Counted from the stretch's first letter, positions 1-12,546 are shown. The stretch is DNA of 64,000 nucleotides from Brachypterus glaber (GCA_958510825.1 OY294045.1:7863916-7927915), one strand, 5' to 3'. Notes: generated from the sequence alone by a model not told the origin. A program made the numbers and translations.

Positions 1-480
1 CCACATATCGGTAGTAGGGACAACTACGAAAATCAAATCCTTTCCATATATCTCTATATAGAGTTTAAAAATCGTTGTAAGGAAAAGCAAAAACAGCTAG
101 CGACATCTACTGCTAAAAGCAGAGACTGGATAAACCTATCGACAGTCCAAAAAAGGAAGCAGTTATTGGTTTCAAGAACCTATTGCACGCTGGGTTCTTG
201 GAACCAATAACTGCTTCCTTTTTTGGACTGTCGATAGGTTTATCCAGTCTCTGCTTTTAGCAGTAGATGTCGCTAGCTGTTTTTGCTTTTCCTTACAACG
301 ATTTTTAAACTCTATATAGAGATATATGGAAAGGATTTGATTTTCGTAGTTGTCCCTACTACCGATATGTGGCTCTGAAGAGTGCTAAAAAGCACGAAAT
401 CGATCAGTCACTTCGGAGGGACGACTGCGTTAATCAAACAAAAGTCGTTTTAAGGAATAGTAAAATGTTTTATATAGAGA
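1..480. repeat. Fold-back (palindromic) repeat, cut by the window start
   Basis: Bases 1-180 are the reverse complement of 193-372, with a 12-base loop at 181-192 and almost no mismatches by eye. The right arm continues past the palindrome to about 475 with sequence that recurs at 12.6-12.7 kb and 13.0-13.1 kb (inverted) and at 13.40-13.51 kb (direct). The left arm probably continues outside the window. No coding capacity is seen. A transcript across it would form a 180-bp hairpin. This is the same family as the units at 12547-13510. Confidence 0.85.
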
Positions 481-719
481 AATATGTTCTTTTGTTGGTC
501 TTTCATATTTTATGATGTAGAATCATACCCTTTAATTTCCTATTAAAGACTGTAAACATCGTGTATACAGCATATTTAAATCTAAATATCCCGGCATCAA
601 ATAAAGCGTAGGACATCCTTTTAAAGGACTGTATTTTATACTTTATCAGAAGATTTACTTTGCCATTATTAAATTATTCACTGCGCCTGCGCTAAAATAA
701 TATTATACGGTAGTTTCGA
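481..719. other. Unassigned AT-rich spacer
   Basis: No open frame, RNA gene or clear repeat boundary is seen. The stretch around 505-580 weakly resembles the ends of the long palindromic element found at 6543-7721, so it may be an old relative. Confidence 0.35.
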
Positions 720-2345
720 ATTAAAAAAAAAAAAACAAACAAAAATCGTCCTAGACTAAATTCGTTTCATGAAAAAATAAAAAACATTGTTTTTTTTGTC
801 GTTCTGTCTGTATTTTTAAAACTAATACCTCCAAAAACAAAAAAGTTATGGGGGTTTAAACTTTTAAAAAAATCGAAAAAAGCGGAAAGAAAATTTCGTT
901 TAACTTTTTTAGGAAAATAGGAAAAATTACTTTTATTATAAGGATCAATTCTACCAATTTTGAAAGTAATCCCCATAAAAACAACTTTTTTTTTTATTTC
1001 ATTTTTTTTTCAAAAACTATCATTAAAAAAAATTTTTTTTTTGCAAAAACAAAATAGAGAAAAAATTTTGAATTTATTTTTTATTTTTTTTTTTTGAATT
1101 TTTTTTTTCAACAACTTTAGGTTTTTCAAAAAAGATCTTAAAAAAATTATTAAAAATTTCTTTAATTTTTTTTTTCGTTTGAAAAAATATATTTTATTTG
1201 AAAAGGAGATAAAAAAATGCTAAAAAATGTTTTTTTTTTAATATTTTTTTGAAATTTTTGTATTTGGGAAAATGCAATATACTATTTACTGTAAATAATA
1301 TATATTGGAATGGGTAGCATTACATATCTTCACAGCTTGTTTGTTTAATTTAATTAAAGAATTACGTTCACAATACAGTAACTATGGAATAACCCGACTA
1401 TGTTTCGCTGAAGTTATCTTGTTGCAGGAAATTAAGCTTTTTCCATACTTTACTTTCAGACCGTTAAATTCAATTTATATTAGAGATGTGCCTTTTGTAG
1501 TCTGCCAGACTTCTGCCTACCATTTTTGAAGTTATTATGCTTCCAATATCACGTAAATTGGCCTTTAATTTATTGTCTGGAATGGAAGCAATAAGAATTT
1601 TATATGAAGGATTATTAAAAATAATAATATTAAATTTATAGCAAATTACACAGGTCTACAAAAAATAAACATGCCGTGAAGGTATGTAATGCTACCCATT
1701 CCATTATATACACAGTAAATGGTATATCGCATTTTCCCAAATACTTGAAAAATGTTTTATAAAAAAAACTTTAAAACATTTTTTAACATTTCTTTTTATT
1801 TTCTTTTTGCAAAAAAAATCACTTAAAAAAAATTAAAAGATATCTTTTTACAAAAAAAAAAATATTCAAACAATTTTCAAATTATTTTCTTTATTCTATT
1901 TTGCAAAAAATGAAAACATTTTGATTTTTTTTTTTGGTTTTCATTTTTTAAAAATGTTATAGGGGGACCCCCGATTAACGTAAATTTTTCAGGAATTTCT
2001 TTTATTATAATCACCAATCCTACAAAAAATAATAAATAAAAAATAAAAAAAAATGAAAAATTTTGAAAAAAAAATAAAAAAAATTGGTTTGGACTTTTTC
2101 GCAAAAAAGAAAATTTTATAACAAAAATTTGAAAAATTAAAAAAATTTTTTTTTTTTCTAAATTTTTTTTTAATTGTTTTCAATAATTTTTCGTTTTTAA
2201 AAAAAGATCTTTAAAAAAAATTATTTTTTTTGTTATTTTTTTTTTGAAATTTAATTTTTTTTTTTTAGTTATTTGGGAAATGCAATATACTATTTACTGT
2301 GAATAATATATAATGGAATGCGTAGCATTACATATCTTCATGGCT
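720..2345. repeat. Cluster of an AT-rich dispersed repeat (at least three partial copies)
   Basis: Long A/T runs alternate with a recognisable end sequence that includes GTAGCATTACATATCTTC (direct at about 1315 and 2325) and its reverse complement at about 1682. A related copy lies inverted at 51290-51965, where both the end motif and the internal stretch 'TCATGAAAAAATAA' recur. The copies at 720-1340 and from 1680 onward face each other. Short open frames here are low-complexity translations of A/T runs and are not genes. Confidence 0.65.
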
Positions 2346-2401
2346 TGTTATTACTATTATAGTATAGTATTATAGTACTATATTATGTTATAATAGTACT
2401 C

Positions 2402-3041
2402 GGCATAGGATTTTAAAAGGGCAAGTTTTTTATTTAAATCAACTAAGGAGTCTGCAAGTAAAATTAAATCATCGGCGTACAAAAGTAACAAAATATCAAA
2501 AAAGCCATCGATATTAAGCCCAGAAAAGCCATTGCCTCTAAAATATTTTTCAAGGTCATATAAAAAAAGTACGAAGAGATAAGGGGACAGTGGTTCCCCC
2601 TGAAGAACGCCTTCAGTAAGGTCAAACTTTTTGGTAAATTTGTTGTTAACACGTACCTGTACTGTAGCCATTTCATACAAAGCTTTTATTATACGTATAA
2701 TTTTAGCACTAAGTCCGAGATCGTGGAGTTTTTGCCAAAGAATAAGGTGAATTATTTTGTCGAAAGCTCTTTTAAAATCAATAAAGGCTACATAAACTCT
2801 GCGGCCCTTGAGCCGTGTGTATTTGAATAATGGAGCTAAGTGTAAATAAATTGTCAATGCAGCCCCTACCCTTTCTGAAACCGGCCTGGCATTCTGGGAG
2901 TATATTGTTATCATCGGCCCAGGTTTTTATTCTTTCCAAAATAATGTTTGAAAAGAGTTTCCATATACAGTTTATAAGAGCGATTCCCCTATAATTCTCA
3001 GGATTGTCCTCAGGACCTTTTTTGTGAAGCAGGGGGGCCAC
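2402..3041 (-). pseudogene. LINE reverse transcriptase, inverted fragment
   Basis: The minus-strand translation contains the typical LINE RT blocks: NPENYRGIAL, then QAGFRKGRGCIDN, then VAFIDFKRAFDKI, then LQGEPLSPYLFVLFL, and the catalytic LLLYADDLILLAD box. The frame changes once near 2780-2910, so it is already disrupted. The last codons of the long frame (after KSYA) are target DNA, because the target-site duplication starts there. The missing residues between here and the plus-strand piece correspond to the short stretch after the YADD block. Confidence 0.85.
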
Positions 3042-3042
3042 G

Positions 3043-4072
3043 AGACTCGTCAGATATCATTTATGATAACCAAAAAATTGAAATTGTCAAAAATTATGAC
3101 TACCTAGGAGTGTCCTTTTCTACGTCCTCTTTGTTTCTGGACATGGCATATAATGCTTCTAATAAAGGTAAATCGGCCGCTGGGGCCGTGCTTGCATTAA
3201 TGGCGAAGTCTAAAATAAATTGCTGGAATACACGGGTTCGGCTGTACCATTCAATGGTTACTAGCACGATCTCTCATTGTCTAGCAATATGGGGACCTAG
3301 ATATCCCGATATTATAGAAAGGGCCCAGCTTTCATTTTTCAAGAGCCTACTTCTTGTATCTAGAAATACACCCGATCATTTAATTAGATTAGAAACGGGT
3401 ACAAGAAAACTGGAACTTTTGATCTTTAAGTCTATTTTGACTTTTTGGCTAGAAAAGCTGTTAAAAATGGATAACAATAGATACCCAAAACTGTGCTTCA
3501 ATCGGCTACTCCAGCTTTCAGAAATCGACTGTGATATTAAATACAACTGGGCAAAACAGGCTCGACATTTTTTTGCAAACATTGACGCTCTAGACTTCTG
3601 GTCCCGTTTATCTTTAAATACACTAAAAACTCATAAGAATAATTTAATTGAAAAATACTCAAACTATCTATATAAATCCGATGTTACTAGGCTGTCTACA
3701 AGTAGTTACTCTAACATATACAGAACCCTCACTATAAATAATTCTGCTAGGAATTACCTTTTGTAAAAAAAAATTAGCCAATTACGAGTAGCTAGCACTA
3801 AGTCTTTAAGATTCACTTTGGATAACATGATTCACGTTATTGACACGACGCAACTTTGCACCTGCTGTAACCTGCATAAAACAGAAAGCTTACTGCATTT
3901 ACTGGTAGAATGCCCCATATATAATGAGGTCAGAAATCCTTTTATACGTGAAATCAACACCCTGAATAATTTGGTACATGTTCTTGACAATTTAGATTTA
4001 CTTGCAGTAAACTGTCTAATTACCTATTTTTCTAATATGCTTAAGCTTAGATCTTTTATTTTAAACGAATAA
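3043..4072 (+). pseudogene. LINE post-RT region and C-terminal Cys/His motif, interrupted by a stop
   Basis: The open frame from 3044 reads DSSDIIYDNQKIEIV and NYDYLGVSFST, which is the usual sequence just after the catalytic core of LINE RTs. It continues to a TAA at 3764-3766 beside an A-run. The same frame resumes at once and contains CTCC-HKTE-LLHLL-ECP (about 3855-3915), the Cys/His signature common at LINE C-termini. One nonsense codon therefore separates the two parts. The frame ends at 4072 and an AT-rich 3' UTR with an (ATCT)n tail follows. Confidence 0.85.
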
Positions 4073-4321
4073 TAAAACAAAGTATCTTGTTAAATTTTTT
4101 CTATAAATTAATTTTATTTTTTTTATATTCTTTTTTTTTTCGTTACTTAGTCATACACATTATGTGTAACACATATTAATCATGTTGTAAAATTAGCTCT
4201 GTAAAACCAAATTTTTATTATTTTTTTTTTTTAATCAACCTGTACCTCTTGTTATAAAATGTATATTTTGTAAACAATAAATTTATCTATCTATCTATCT
4301 ATCTATCTTATAATAGTACTC

Positions 4322-4756
4322 AGATAAAATCTGTAGGCCAAATAGTATTTAGAGGTCATACCATAAGTAACTTACCCTTCTATAAATACGTAACGCATCC
4401 CAGACTTCCCCTAACAAAAAAAATTGGTAAAAAATAAACCGTTTTTATTTCTTTAAAAATTATAAAGAGGGAAAGGTAAAAGGGGGGAAGTTATGCATCA
4501 GTTCCCCTCCCACTTTGTAACTCGTAACGCTAGGCACCTCCTTTCCCCCCTTCTAAGTACGTTACGTATTTTAATTTAAAAGTAAATAAAGTTAGTTTAT
4601 ATATGCAAGTTTGCAGCAAAATCAAATTATCCAATCTGAGACTTTTATTTTCAGCGCCTTTGATTGGTCAATTTTGTCTTGCCACAAACTTATCACGCAT
4701 ATTGCCACAAATCTTTGATAGCTTGAAAACAATGAGTTCACATTTTCATAGCTAGT
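4322..4756. other. Intergenic, nothing recognised
   Basis: No open frame of note and no repeat partner seen elsewhere in the window. It contains C-rich runs around 4480-4550. Confidence 0.4.
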
Positions 4757-5412
4757 TTTTAACCGACTTCCAAAAAAGAGGAGGTTATCAATTCGACGTG
4801 TGACTTTGTGTTTTTATGTTTGTTCCCGCATAACTTTGGAACGCATGAACAGAATTTGATGAAACGTTTTTCAACTTAAAGAGGGCATTCATGAGGTGGT
4901 CCCATTTTAATTTGACGGATAATTTAGATAAATCTAATCATTTTACGCAATTTCACTTAAAATTTAATTTGGTTCTAATACCAGCAAAATTTTTAGGGAA
5001 ATATCGGATAACTTGTATAAGCCGAATAAGGCGTCACTTAAATATTACGGCACACCGAAATAAAAATATTACTTTTATTTTTTAGAAATTTATGTTTAAT
5101 ATAAATGCACTAACAGTGCATTGTGACGTCAGCAGCTTGACGAGATGGAAGGACAACTATAATTTAGCCTAGATGACGTTACAAGTCTACAAGTTCTATG
5201 TCTCTAAAGACTAAAAAATAAAAACTTTTCGCAAAAAAATATGAACCTACTTCTATGTCTCTAAAAAGTAAAAAAAAGTCGGTGCCAATTTCACAGCAAA
5301 CAATAATAAAATAATAAAAAAATAATTGTTAGTAATTAATTTAGGGAATGGTGAAATTGGCACCGACTTAGGTATTTTTTATTTTTTACTTTTTAGAGAC
5401 ATTGAAGTTTTC
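4757..5412. repeat. Dispersed repeat with 'TTTTAACCGACTTC' end (copy 1)
   Basis: The repeat starts with TTTTTAACCGACTTCC and ends with a segment that folds on itself: GTCGGTGCCAATTTCAC at about 5278 is matched in inverse at about 5350-5370. An inverted copy lies at 44459-45372 and shares the GAGGTTATCAATTCGACG block, the 'AAGAGGGCATTCATGA' block and the TCTCTAAAAAGTAAAAAATA blocks. I see no coding function; it looks like a non-autonomous element. Confidence 0.75.
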
Positions 5413-5825
5413 CAAATAAATAAAAATTAAGCAAGACTAACGAGTGGAATAAGATGAAGCTTAGTTGAATTAGTGCTTGCGGTTTAATTCCAGAGACATC
5501 ATTTTAGAGAATCTCTGGAGTCACTCTAACTACTAGCGGTTTTAGAAATATGAACAAAAAAAAAAAAACTGTTAAAACCTATGTAAAAAAAACATCGAAC
5601 GCATATGCTTAAAAGAAAAACATTTTAATGTAGATTAATTAAAAGTCCCTGAGACAAGATCAATCTACTCACCTTTACAAATGACAGTTCAGAGTCATAT
5701 TTTGCTAACTTTTAAACGCCTAGATCTAAAAACATAAAATTTGGTATAGGTGGTCCCTGAAACAACACCAATCTACAGACCTGTCAAAATGACAGTTTAA
5801 GGTCATTTTTTTAGATTTAGAAAAT
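5413..5825. other. Intergenic, nothing recognised
   Basis: Two short similar stretches (about 5640-5700 and 5745-5800, each with a 'caatcta..ac' and 'atgacagtt' pair) suggest a degenerate duplication that leads into the tandem repeat that follows. Confidence 0.35.
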
Positions 5826-6320
5826 TTTTAAAATATTTCCCCCGCCCCTCAGGGAGTGGAGCTAGAATTGTTTTATTATAAGATTCAGCTTAAGCCATCT
5901 CAAAAAACCCTATAAACCAATATTCACGAAGGTAAGGTAAATATTTAAAATTAATTACCCCACGCCCTCCAGGGTTGGATTTAGATTTTTTTTATTATCA
6001 GATCCAGTTTTAGCTACCTCAAAAACCCCCATATACCAATTTTTACGAATATATTGTGATCATTTAAAAATAATGACCCCCCACCCCCAGGGTAGAGTTA
6101 GAAAATTTTTATTATCAGATTCAATTTCGACGTACAAAAACTCTTATATACCAATTTTGACGAAAATATTGAAAACATTTAACAATATTTACCCCTTACC
6201 CCAAGGTGAGTTGAAAATATTTTTTTTTTGTTACAGATTCTATTTCGGCAACCTCAAAAAACCCTATATAGCAATTTCCTAATTTTTGTAAAAAAATATT
6301 TTTTCCCCATTTGCCCCCCC
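5826..6320 (+). repeat. Tandem repeat, about 120-bp unit, four copies
   Basis: Four diverged units each contain a C-rich run (CCCC..CAGGG), then TTATTATCAGATTCA or a variant, then CTCAAAAA.CCC.TATA.A. The spacing is about 115-125 bp. The same unit recurs in two copies at 35692-35890. Confidence 0.75.
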
Positions 6321-6542
6321 CTAGCCCCAAAAACTAAAAAAATAACGCAAATCATTAACCTTTAAATTAACGTTGACTACTTAATATCCTTAAATCAAGT
6401 TTTAAAATTACAATATTACGGTATGCAATTCGTCAAAATTTTACTTTTTTTTTGTTACGGACATCAAATTGCAGGAAATATGTTTTGCAGGGTATGTGAT
6501 CTACACGGAAAAAAAATATAGCTAATAGCGCTATAAGGTATA

Positions 6543-7721
6543 CACGGTGTATTTGAATTAGCGTAGGAAATTTTATCAGATGATTCTACATCATAAAATA
6601 TGACAAAAAGTTCCTATAAACATATGTCTAAGAATGCGTCATAAGGGAGCTACGCCCCTTTGAAAGTGGCTAAAAAAATCTGTTTTTATTTAATAACTCA
6701 GGAACCCTTTGAGATATATCAACGAGGTTTTGCACGTCAACTAATCCTACCAAGACCCGTTTTTATGTGTTATTTTCATGTACTTATTTCAACCAGGGGT
6801 GTGCGAAACGGGGGGGGCTTATCAGTTTTTTGTCCCAAGCTTTTTTCTGTGTAACTTTTTTGCAATTTTATTTTTGAAATATGATTCCTCAGGTCAAAAT
6901 ACATAAAAAAGGTACTCTTGTTGTAATACTGTAGGATTAACCGTTTTCGAGAAAAATTCATTTGAAGGTGAAATTCCACGGTTCGAGGACGAAAAATTAA
7001 ATACTAAAATGTTGAAAACCAAAATTTTAATGATGCAGGGCGAATGTACATTAAAAACTAAGAAAAAAACCTCATATACAGGTACTTCCAAAAATCAATC
7101 CTAATCGAGCTATGGTCTCCTAAATATGCACCATTTTTAAAGGGCTATGGTAGCTTTAAAAGCGTTTTTTCGACCTACATGTATGGAAACTTTTTTTCTT
7201 AATTTTTGATGTAGAATAACATTGCATCATTAAAATTTTGGTTTTCGACATTTTAGTATTTAATTTTTTGTCCTCGAACCGTGAAATTTCACCTTCAAAT
7301 GAACTTTTCTCGAAAACGGTTAATCCTACAGTATTACAACAAGAGTACCTTTTTTATGTATTTTGACCTGAGGAATCATATTTCAAAAATAAAATTGCAA
7401 AAAAGTTACACAGCAAAAAGTTTGGGACAAAAAACTGATAAGGCCCCCCCGTTTCGCACACCCCTGGTTTAAATAAGTACATGAAAATGACATATAAAGA
7501 TGGGCCTTATTGGGATTAATTCACGTGCAAAACCTCGTTAATATATCTCAAAGGGTTCCTGAGTTATTAAATAAAAACCGATTTTTTTAGCCAATTTCGA
7601 AGGTGCGTAGCTCCCTTATGACGCATTTTTAGACATATGTTTATAGGAACTTTTTGTCATATTTTATCATGTAGAATGAAAAACCTGTTAAAATTTCCTA
7701 CGCTATTTCAAATACACCCTG
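6543..7721. mobile_element. Long palindromic TA-flanked element, family A copy 1
   Basis: The element begins CACGGTGTATTTGAAT and ends TTCAAATACACCCTG. TA lies on both sides, and its two halves are reverse complements centred near 7135. Open frames in opposite directions (6660-6854 and 7281-7472) are mirror translations of the arms, not genes. The TA duplication and terminal inverted repeats suggest mobilisation by a Tc1/mariner-type transposase. It sits inside another MITE. Confidence 0.85.
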
Positions 7722-8005
7722 TATACCAAGCAAATTATAATCGCTTATTATATAAATATAAAACTTTCTGTCACAATTACAGCATTCAGTGTAAAAAATT
7801 ATATGAAATACTTTAATTGTTTAGTGAATAATAAAATATAATCAATAGTTTAATATTTATAGCTTAAATAGATTTAATTATTATCCGTGCTAATAATTTT
7901 TATAATTTAATAAAATTTCTGTAAATTTATAATAGTGCCTGTAATAAATATAATCGTTTCCAATTTATTTTTAACATTATTAGTTATCGTGTCCCTTATG
8001 ATATA

Positions 8006-9283
8006 CCGGGTGTTTCAGGAAGGTGGTTCACCCCCCTTAACTTTTTTATACTTTGAGCTATCCAAATGAGATTTGGAGATCATGCATAAGACAAAATTTG
8101 CGATTTTTTGACATATCAAACAACTTTTTTTCACTTCCGGTTTTACCGGAAATTACCTTAATTTTCGATTTTTAAGTGGGACACCCTATATATTTTTACA
8201 TATTTTCTCTTAGAAATCAATTCTTAATACAACCATATATCACTTGTCAATTTTTGACAGGTCATGTCATTTTTTATTTAAATTTTCATTTTAAACCTAG
8301 AGTGCCTTGAATTGGCTTATTTGCTTATTTTTTGGTCCAGTTTCTTAAAAAAAAATACTATTTTGTTTTTTTTCCGAAAACTCTATTTTTGGTGCGCTCT
8401 TAAAAGTTACACTTTTGCCCATAAGTCATTTTTTTTTTAAATGGGAAGAGGGTGGCTCATTACTTTTAAATGATAGAGAATTTTTTTGCGAACATTTTGA
8501 TACTACACATGCATGGTTTATTTTAAAGAACTTGGCCTTAAAATACTAATTTTTACTATTCATTTTTTGTAATTGCATTTGTATTCAGATTTAATACGAC
8601 AAAACAAAAACTGAGATGGCTTTGAAAAACAATTTTTAGAAATGTCATCCTTCAAGTTTTAGTTTTGACAGTTTTATAGTTCATACTCTGATAGCGTTAA
8701 GATAAAACTTTCAAAATGTTTTTCAAAGTTTCAGTTTTTGTTTTGTCATATTAAATCTGAATGCGAATGCAATTTCAAAAAGTGAATAGTAAAAATTTGT
8801 ATTTTAAGGCCAAGTTCTTTAAAATAAATCATGCATGTGTAGTATCAAAATGTTCGCAAAAAAATTCTCTATCATTTAAAAGTAATGAGTCACCCTCTTC
8901 CCATTAAAAAAAATGACTTATGGGCAAAAGTATAACTTTTAAACTTTTAAGAGCGCACCAAAAATAGAGTTTTCGGAAAAAAATCAAAATAGTATTTTTC
9001 TTAAGAAACTAGACCAAAAATTAAACAAATAAGCCAATTCAAGGCACTCTAGGTTTAAAATGAAAATTTAAATAAAAAATGACATGACCTGTCAAAAATT
9101 GACAAGTGACATGTGGTTGTATTCAGAATTGATTTCTAAATTTAAAAATAGAAAGTTAAGGTCATTTTCGGTAAAACCGGAAGTGAAAAAAAGTTGTTTG
9201 ATATGTCAAAAAATTGCAAATTTTGTCTATATCTCTAAGTATAAAAAAGTTAAGGGGGTGAACCACCTTCCTGAAACACCCGG
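8006..9283. mobile_element. Long palindromic TA-flanked element, family B
   Basis: The ends are CCGGGTGTTTCAGGAAGG and the reverse complement CCTTCCTGAAACACCCGG, with TA on both sides (8004-8005, 9284-9285). The arms are about 600 bp and meet near 8645. The empty site at about 22143 has a single TA at the corresponding position. There is no transposase; the 9084-9293 open frame is part of the arm. Confidence 0.88.
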
Positions 9284-9367
9284 TATAGCGTAAATCACTA
9301 TAATTTTCCACTGTTACCAAATATCTTATAATGTATAGTGCAGAGCCCACTAATTTCTTTCCGTGTA

Positions 9368-11147
9368 TGAATAACTTTTTTTTCTGGCCATACTATAATG
9401 ACGGTGTTTAAACCGTCACTAGATAGACTGACTCTAATAATTTCAGGAAATTCTCTGGAGAGATTTGTGACAAATTACGAACACTATTTAATACTCCGCG
9501 TGTGGATGATATCTTAATTTAATTACGAAAAAGTCTTATTTCAGCGTAATAATTTACTCCATAATTTAGTACCTATAGTCTGAAAATCTTTTGCAAAATA
9601 TTTTATTTATTTAATTCAAATTATATTGCAAATATACAGTTGTGGCATTAAATATCGGGACAACCTCAAAAAAATTCGTGTCATTTTTATATTTTTTTCA
9701 TGTATTAAAATGGGAAACTAGGTTAGTTCGTTTTGACATAACTGAATTATTTAGTTGAAGTTTACTGTCAAAAAATATTAAATTAATAAATTAATATTTA
9801 TTGATTCTTCAAGTTTTACACAAATGTTGTAATTATTTAAATAATAATAAAACTTGTATTCTTTGGATCAAAATTGTACTATACGGGTAAGAATATGTGT
9901 TTATTATTCATTTTTCTCTTCAGTACAGCTAAAAACTCACAAGGTTTTATAAATTTTCTACTGAAAATGAATTTGAGTTTAAGAGTTCATTACTAAAGAG
10001 CCTCAGTGTGGTAAGCGAAAAAAAAATTCTAGTATACGGCAACTGCACCTTGTTTTTCTCGGTAACTTGCGTACAAATTGCTCCGTGTGCCGACATAGGA
10101 CCGGAACGTAATAATTGCAATATCGGAGCTGCCCCGACAGTGGACCGCAAATGGTTATCCTCTACAAAAAATGCCATATAGTTCCTTTCCCTATCTTTAA
10201 TACTTTCCGAGATATCGGTCAAAAAAGTGAAAACTTAGTCAGTCAGATTATAATCTAAAAATAATTATTTTTATGGATAGTTTTTTTGCGATTATTGTTT
10301 CAATTAGAACAGAAAGAAAGGAAGGCACCAAATTCCAGTTCAGCAGCCCAAAATACACAGCCAGCGACTAAAAGAACACACTTTTATGATCTAGTACAGC
10401 CTTTGGATTTTTTTTTCGCCATCACTTCTTCTCTCTGAGGTAACTTAAAAGTAAACAAAAACAATATATTCAAGTTTTCAATTTAAATTTTATTCATAAA
10501 CATAAATATTCAAAGAAAAATGTTCATTCACTTGTTTTTTGTTTTATTTAAGAACAGTCAGGTGGAAAACATGTTCTTTGATGTTCAGAATAATAATTTT
10601 AAGCTTTTTATTCAAGATAAAAAAGATGTAAATGAAAATTCCTTAGAGAAATAAAAAAAATAAACTGTATGGTTTTTTTAAATCAAAAAGCGATAAATTG
10701 CCTTTGTTGAAAATATATTTACGAATAAAATAGAAAGATCAAAATCAACTTTTATATTCCGGCGAAGTGACACGTCGCGACGCAATATTTTAAATTTTAA
10801 GATTTAATATGATAAAAATTCCTGTGGGATCAAAGGGAAAAAATATTTAAAGAGGGAAATTAAGAAAAGTGTATTTTTTAAATATTTTGTTTAGATAAAT
10901 ATATTTTATTTTAATGTACTTTACCGCTGTATTTTATTTTTAACAGTGTATGTTTGAATTAATATGTAGCAGGAGAGTACTGTGTTAAAACTGATTTTAC
11001 CGTAGTGGGTGGTCTTTTTTAAATGTTTGTTTATATTTTTCTTTCTGTTCTTATCTGGTCTATATTTGACTATATGTTACCATTAAAAAAGTCTATGACT
11101 AAAATGCTTTAAGTATTAATTTTGTTTGGGAAAGTTTCGTGTATATA
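9368..11147. other. Intergenic region between repeats
   Basis: No gene is recognised. A 91-codon minus-strand open frame (9947-10222) has no family signature that I can name. Its sequence around 10060-10220 is less AT-rich than its surroundings and could be a piece of an unrecognised transposable element. Confidence 0.35.
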
Positions 11148-12310
11148 CACGGTGTATTTAAAATAGCGTCGGAAATTTTAACAGATGATACTACATCATA
11201 AAATATGACAAAAAGTTCCTATAAACATATGTCTAAAAATTCGTCATAAGGGAGCTACGCCCCTTTGAAAGTGGCTAAAAAAATCGGTTTTTATTTAATA
11301 ACTCAGGAACCCTTTGAGATATATCAACGAAGTTTTGCACGTCAACTAATCCTACCAAGGCCCGTTTTTATGTGTTATTTTCATGTACTTATTTCAACCA
11401 GGGGTGTGCGAACAGGGGGGGGCTTATCAGTTTTTTGTCCCAAACTTTTTTCTGTGTAACTTTTTTGCAATTTTATTCTTGAAATATGATTTCTTAGGTC
11501 AAAATACATAAAAAAGGTACTCTTGTTGTAATACTGTAGAATTAACCGTTTTCGAGAAAAATTCATTTGAAGGTGAGATTCGAGGACGAAAAATTAAATA
11601 CTAAAATGTTGAAAACTAAAATTTTAATGATGCAGGGCGAATGTACATTAAAAACTAAGAAAAAAACCTCATATACAGGTACTTCCAAAAATCAATCCTA
11701 ATGGAGCTACGGTCTCCTAAATATGAACCATTTTTAAAGGGGTAGCTTTAAAAGCGTTTTTTCGACCTACATGTATGGAAACTTTTTTTCTTAGTTTTTG
11801 ATGTAGATTAACACTGCATCATTAAAATTTTGGTTTTCGATATTTTAGTATTTAATTTTTCGTCCTCGAACCGTGAAATTTCACCTTCAAATGAACTTTT
11901 CTCGAAAACGGTTAATCCTACAGTATTACAACAAGAGTACCTTTTTTATGTATTTTGAACTGAGGAATCATATTTCAAAAATAAAATTGCAAAAAAGTTA
12001 CACAGAAAAAAGTTTGGGACAAAAAAACTGATAAGGCCCCCCCGTTTCGCACACCCCTGGTTTAAATAAGTACGTGAAAATGACATACAAAGATGGGCCT
12101 TATTAGGATCAATTCACGTGCAAAACCTCGTTAACATATCTCAAAAGGTTCCTGAGTTATTAAATAAAAACCGATTTTTTTAGCCAATTTCAAAGGGGCG
12201 TAGCTCCCTTATGACGCATTTTTAGACATATGTTTATAGGAACTTTTTGTCATATTTTATCATGTAGAATTACCTGTTAAAATTTCCTACGCTATTTCAA
12301 ATACACCCTG
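11148..12310. mobile_element. Long palindromic TA-flanked element, family A copy 2
   Basis: This matches the element at 6543-7721 along nearly its whole length, with the same CACGGTGTATTT and AAATACACCCTG ends and TA at 11146-11147 and 12311-12312. A few small deletions distinguish it, for example near 11575 and 11740. It is non-coding. Confidence 0.85.
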
Positions 12311-12390
12311 TATGTATTTATATATGTGAGATGTGTACTATTTACATTTATTTTTAAGTATACTTATTACGTAATTTTCCTATTTTAGTC

Positions 12391-12436
12391 AACCCTGAGG
12401 ATGTTTACAAAGAATAAACAAAACTGTCGATTTAGT
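12391..12436 (+). ncRNA. Degenerate hammerhead-like motif (solo remnant)
   Basis: The order is CCTGAGGAT, a GTTTA/TAAAC stem around AAAGAA, then AAAACTGTCG. It resembles the ends of the Penelope-like element at 53.8 and 55.6 kb, but the conserved GAAA is AAAA here, so activity is not expected. Confidence 0.35.
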
Positions 12437-12546
12437 TAAAAATGTTTTTGGCGTTGTTTTCTTTATGTACTATATCCCACAACTCAACCAATTTTATAAA
12501 TATTTGAGGTCGTTACCAGTTTTTAATTTTAATTAAACATTTATTT

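Larger units (their letters stand above)
2388..4321 (+). mobile_element. 5'-truncated non-LTR retrotransposon with a 5' inversion and 14-bp target-site duplication
   Basis: A perfect 14-bp repeat, TTATAATAGTACTC, lies at 2388-2401 and 4308-4321. Between them the element is in two pieces. The RT segment is on the minus strand (2402 to about 3042) and the downstream segment is on the plus strand (about 3043 to 4307). The plus segment ends in a short (ATCT)n tail directly against the second duplication. This is the structure expected from twin priming during target-primed reverse transcription: the 5' part is inverted and a short piece is lost at the junction. The copy is not autonomous. Confidence 0.9.
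6504..9365. mobile_element. MITE carrying two nested palindromic insertions
   Basis: The outer ends are CACGGAAA at 6504 and TTTCCGTG ending at 9365, with TA on both sides (6502-6503, 9366-9367). The sequence at 6504-6540, 7724-8003 and 9286-9365 aligns in order with the uninterrupted copy at 21801-22225. The two intervening blocks are therefore later insertions. Confidence 0.8.

Noticed and set aside
1877..2183. Phenylalanine-rich minus-strand proteins at 1.9-2.2 kb
   Set aside because: Translations of A/T homopolymer runs in a dispersed repeat.
6660..7472. Mirror open frames in palindromic elements (also 11265-11566)
   Set aside because: Each frame is one arm of a palindrome, and its mirror frame appears in the other arm. 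No protein family is recognised.
9947..10222. 91-codon minus-strand protein
   Set aside because: No recognisable domain, no gene structure around it. Possibly part of an unknown repeat.
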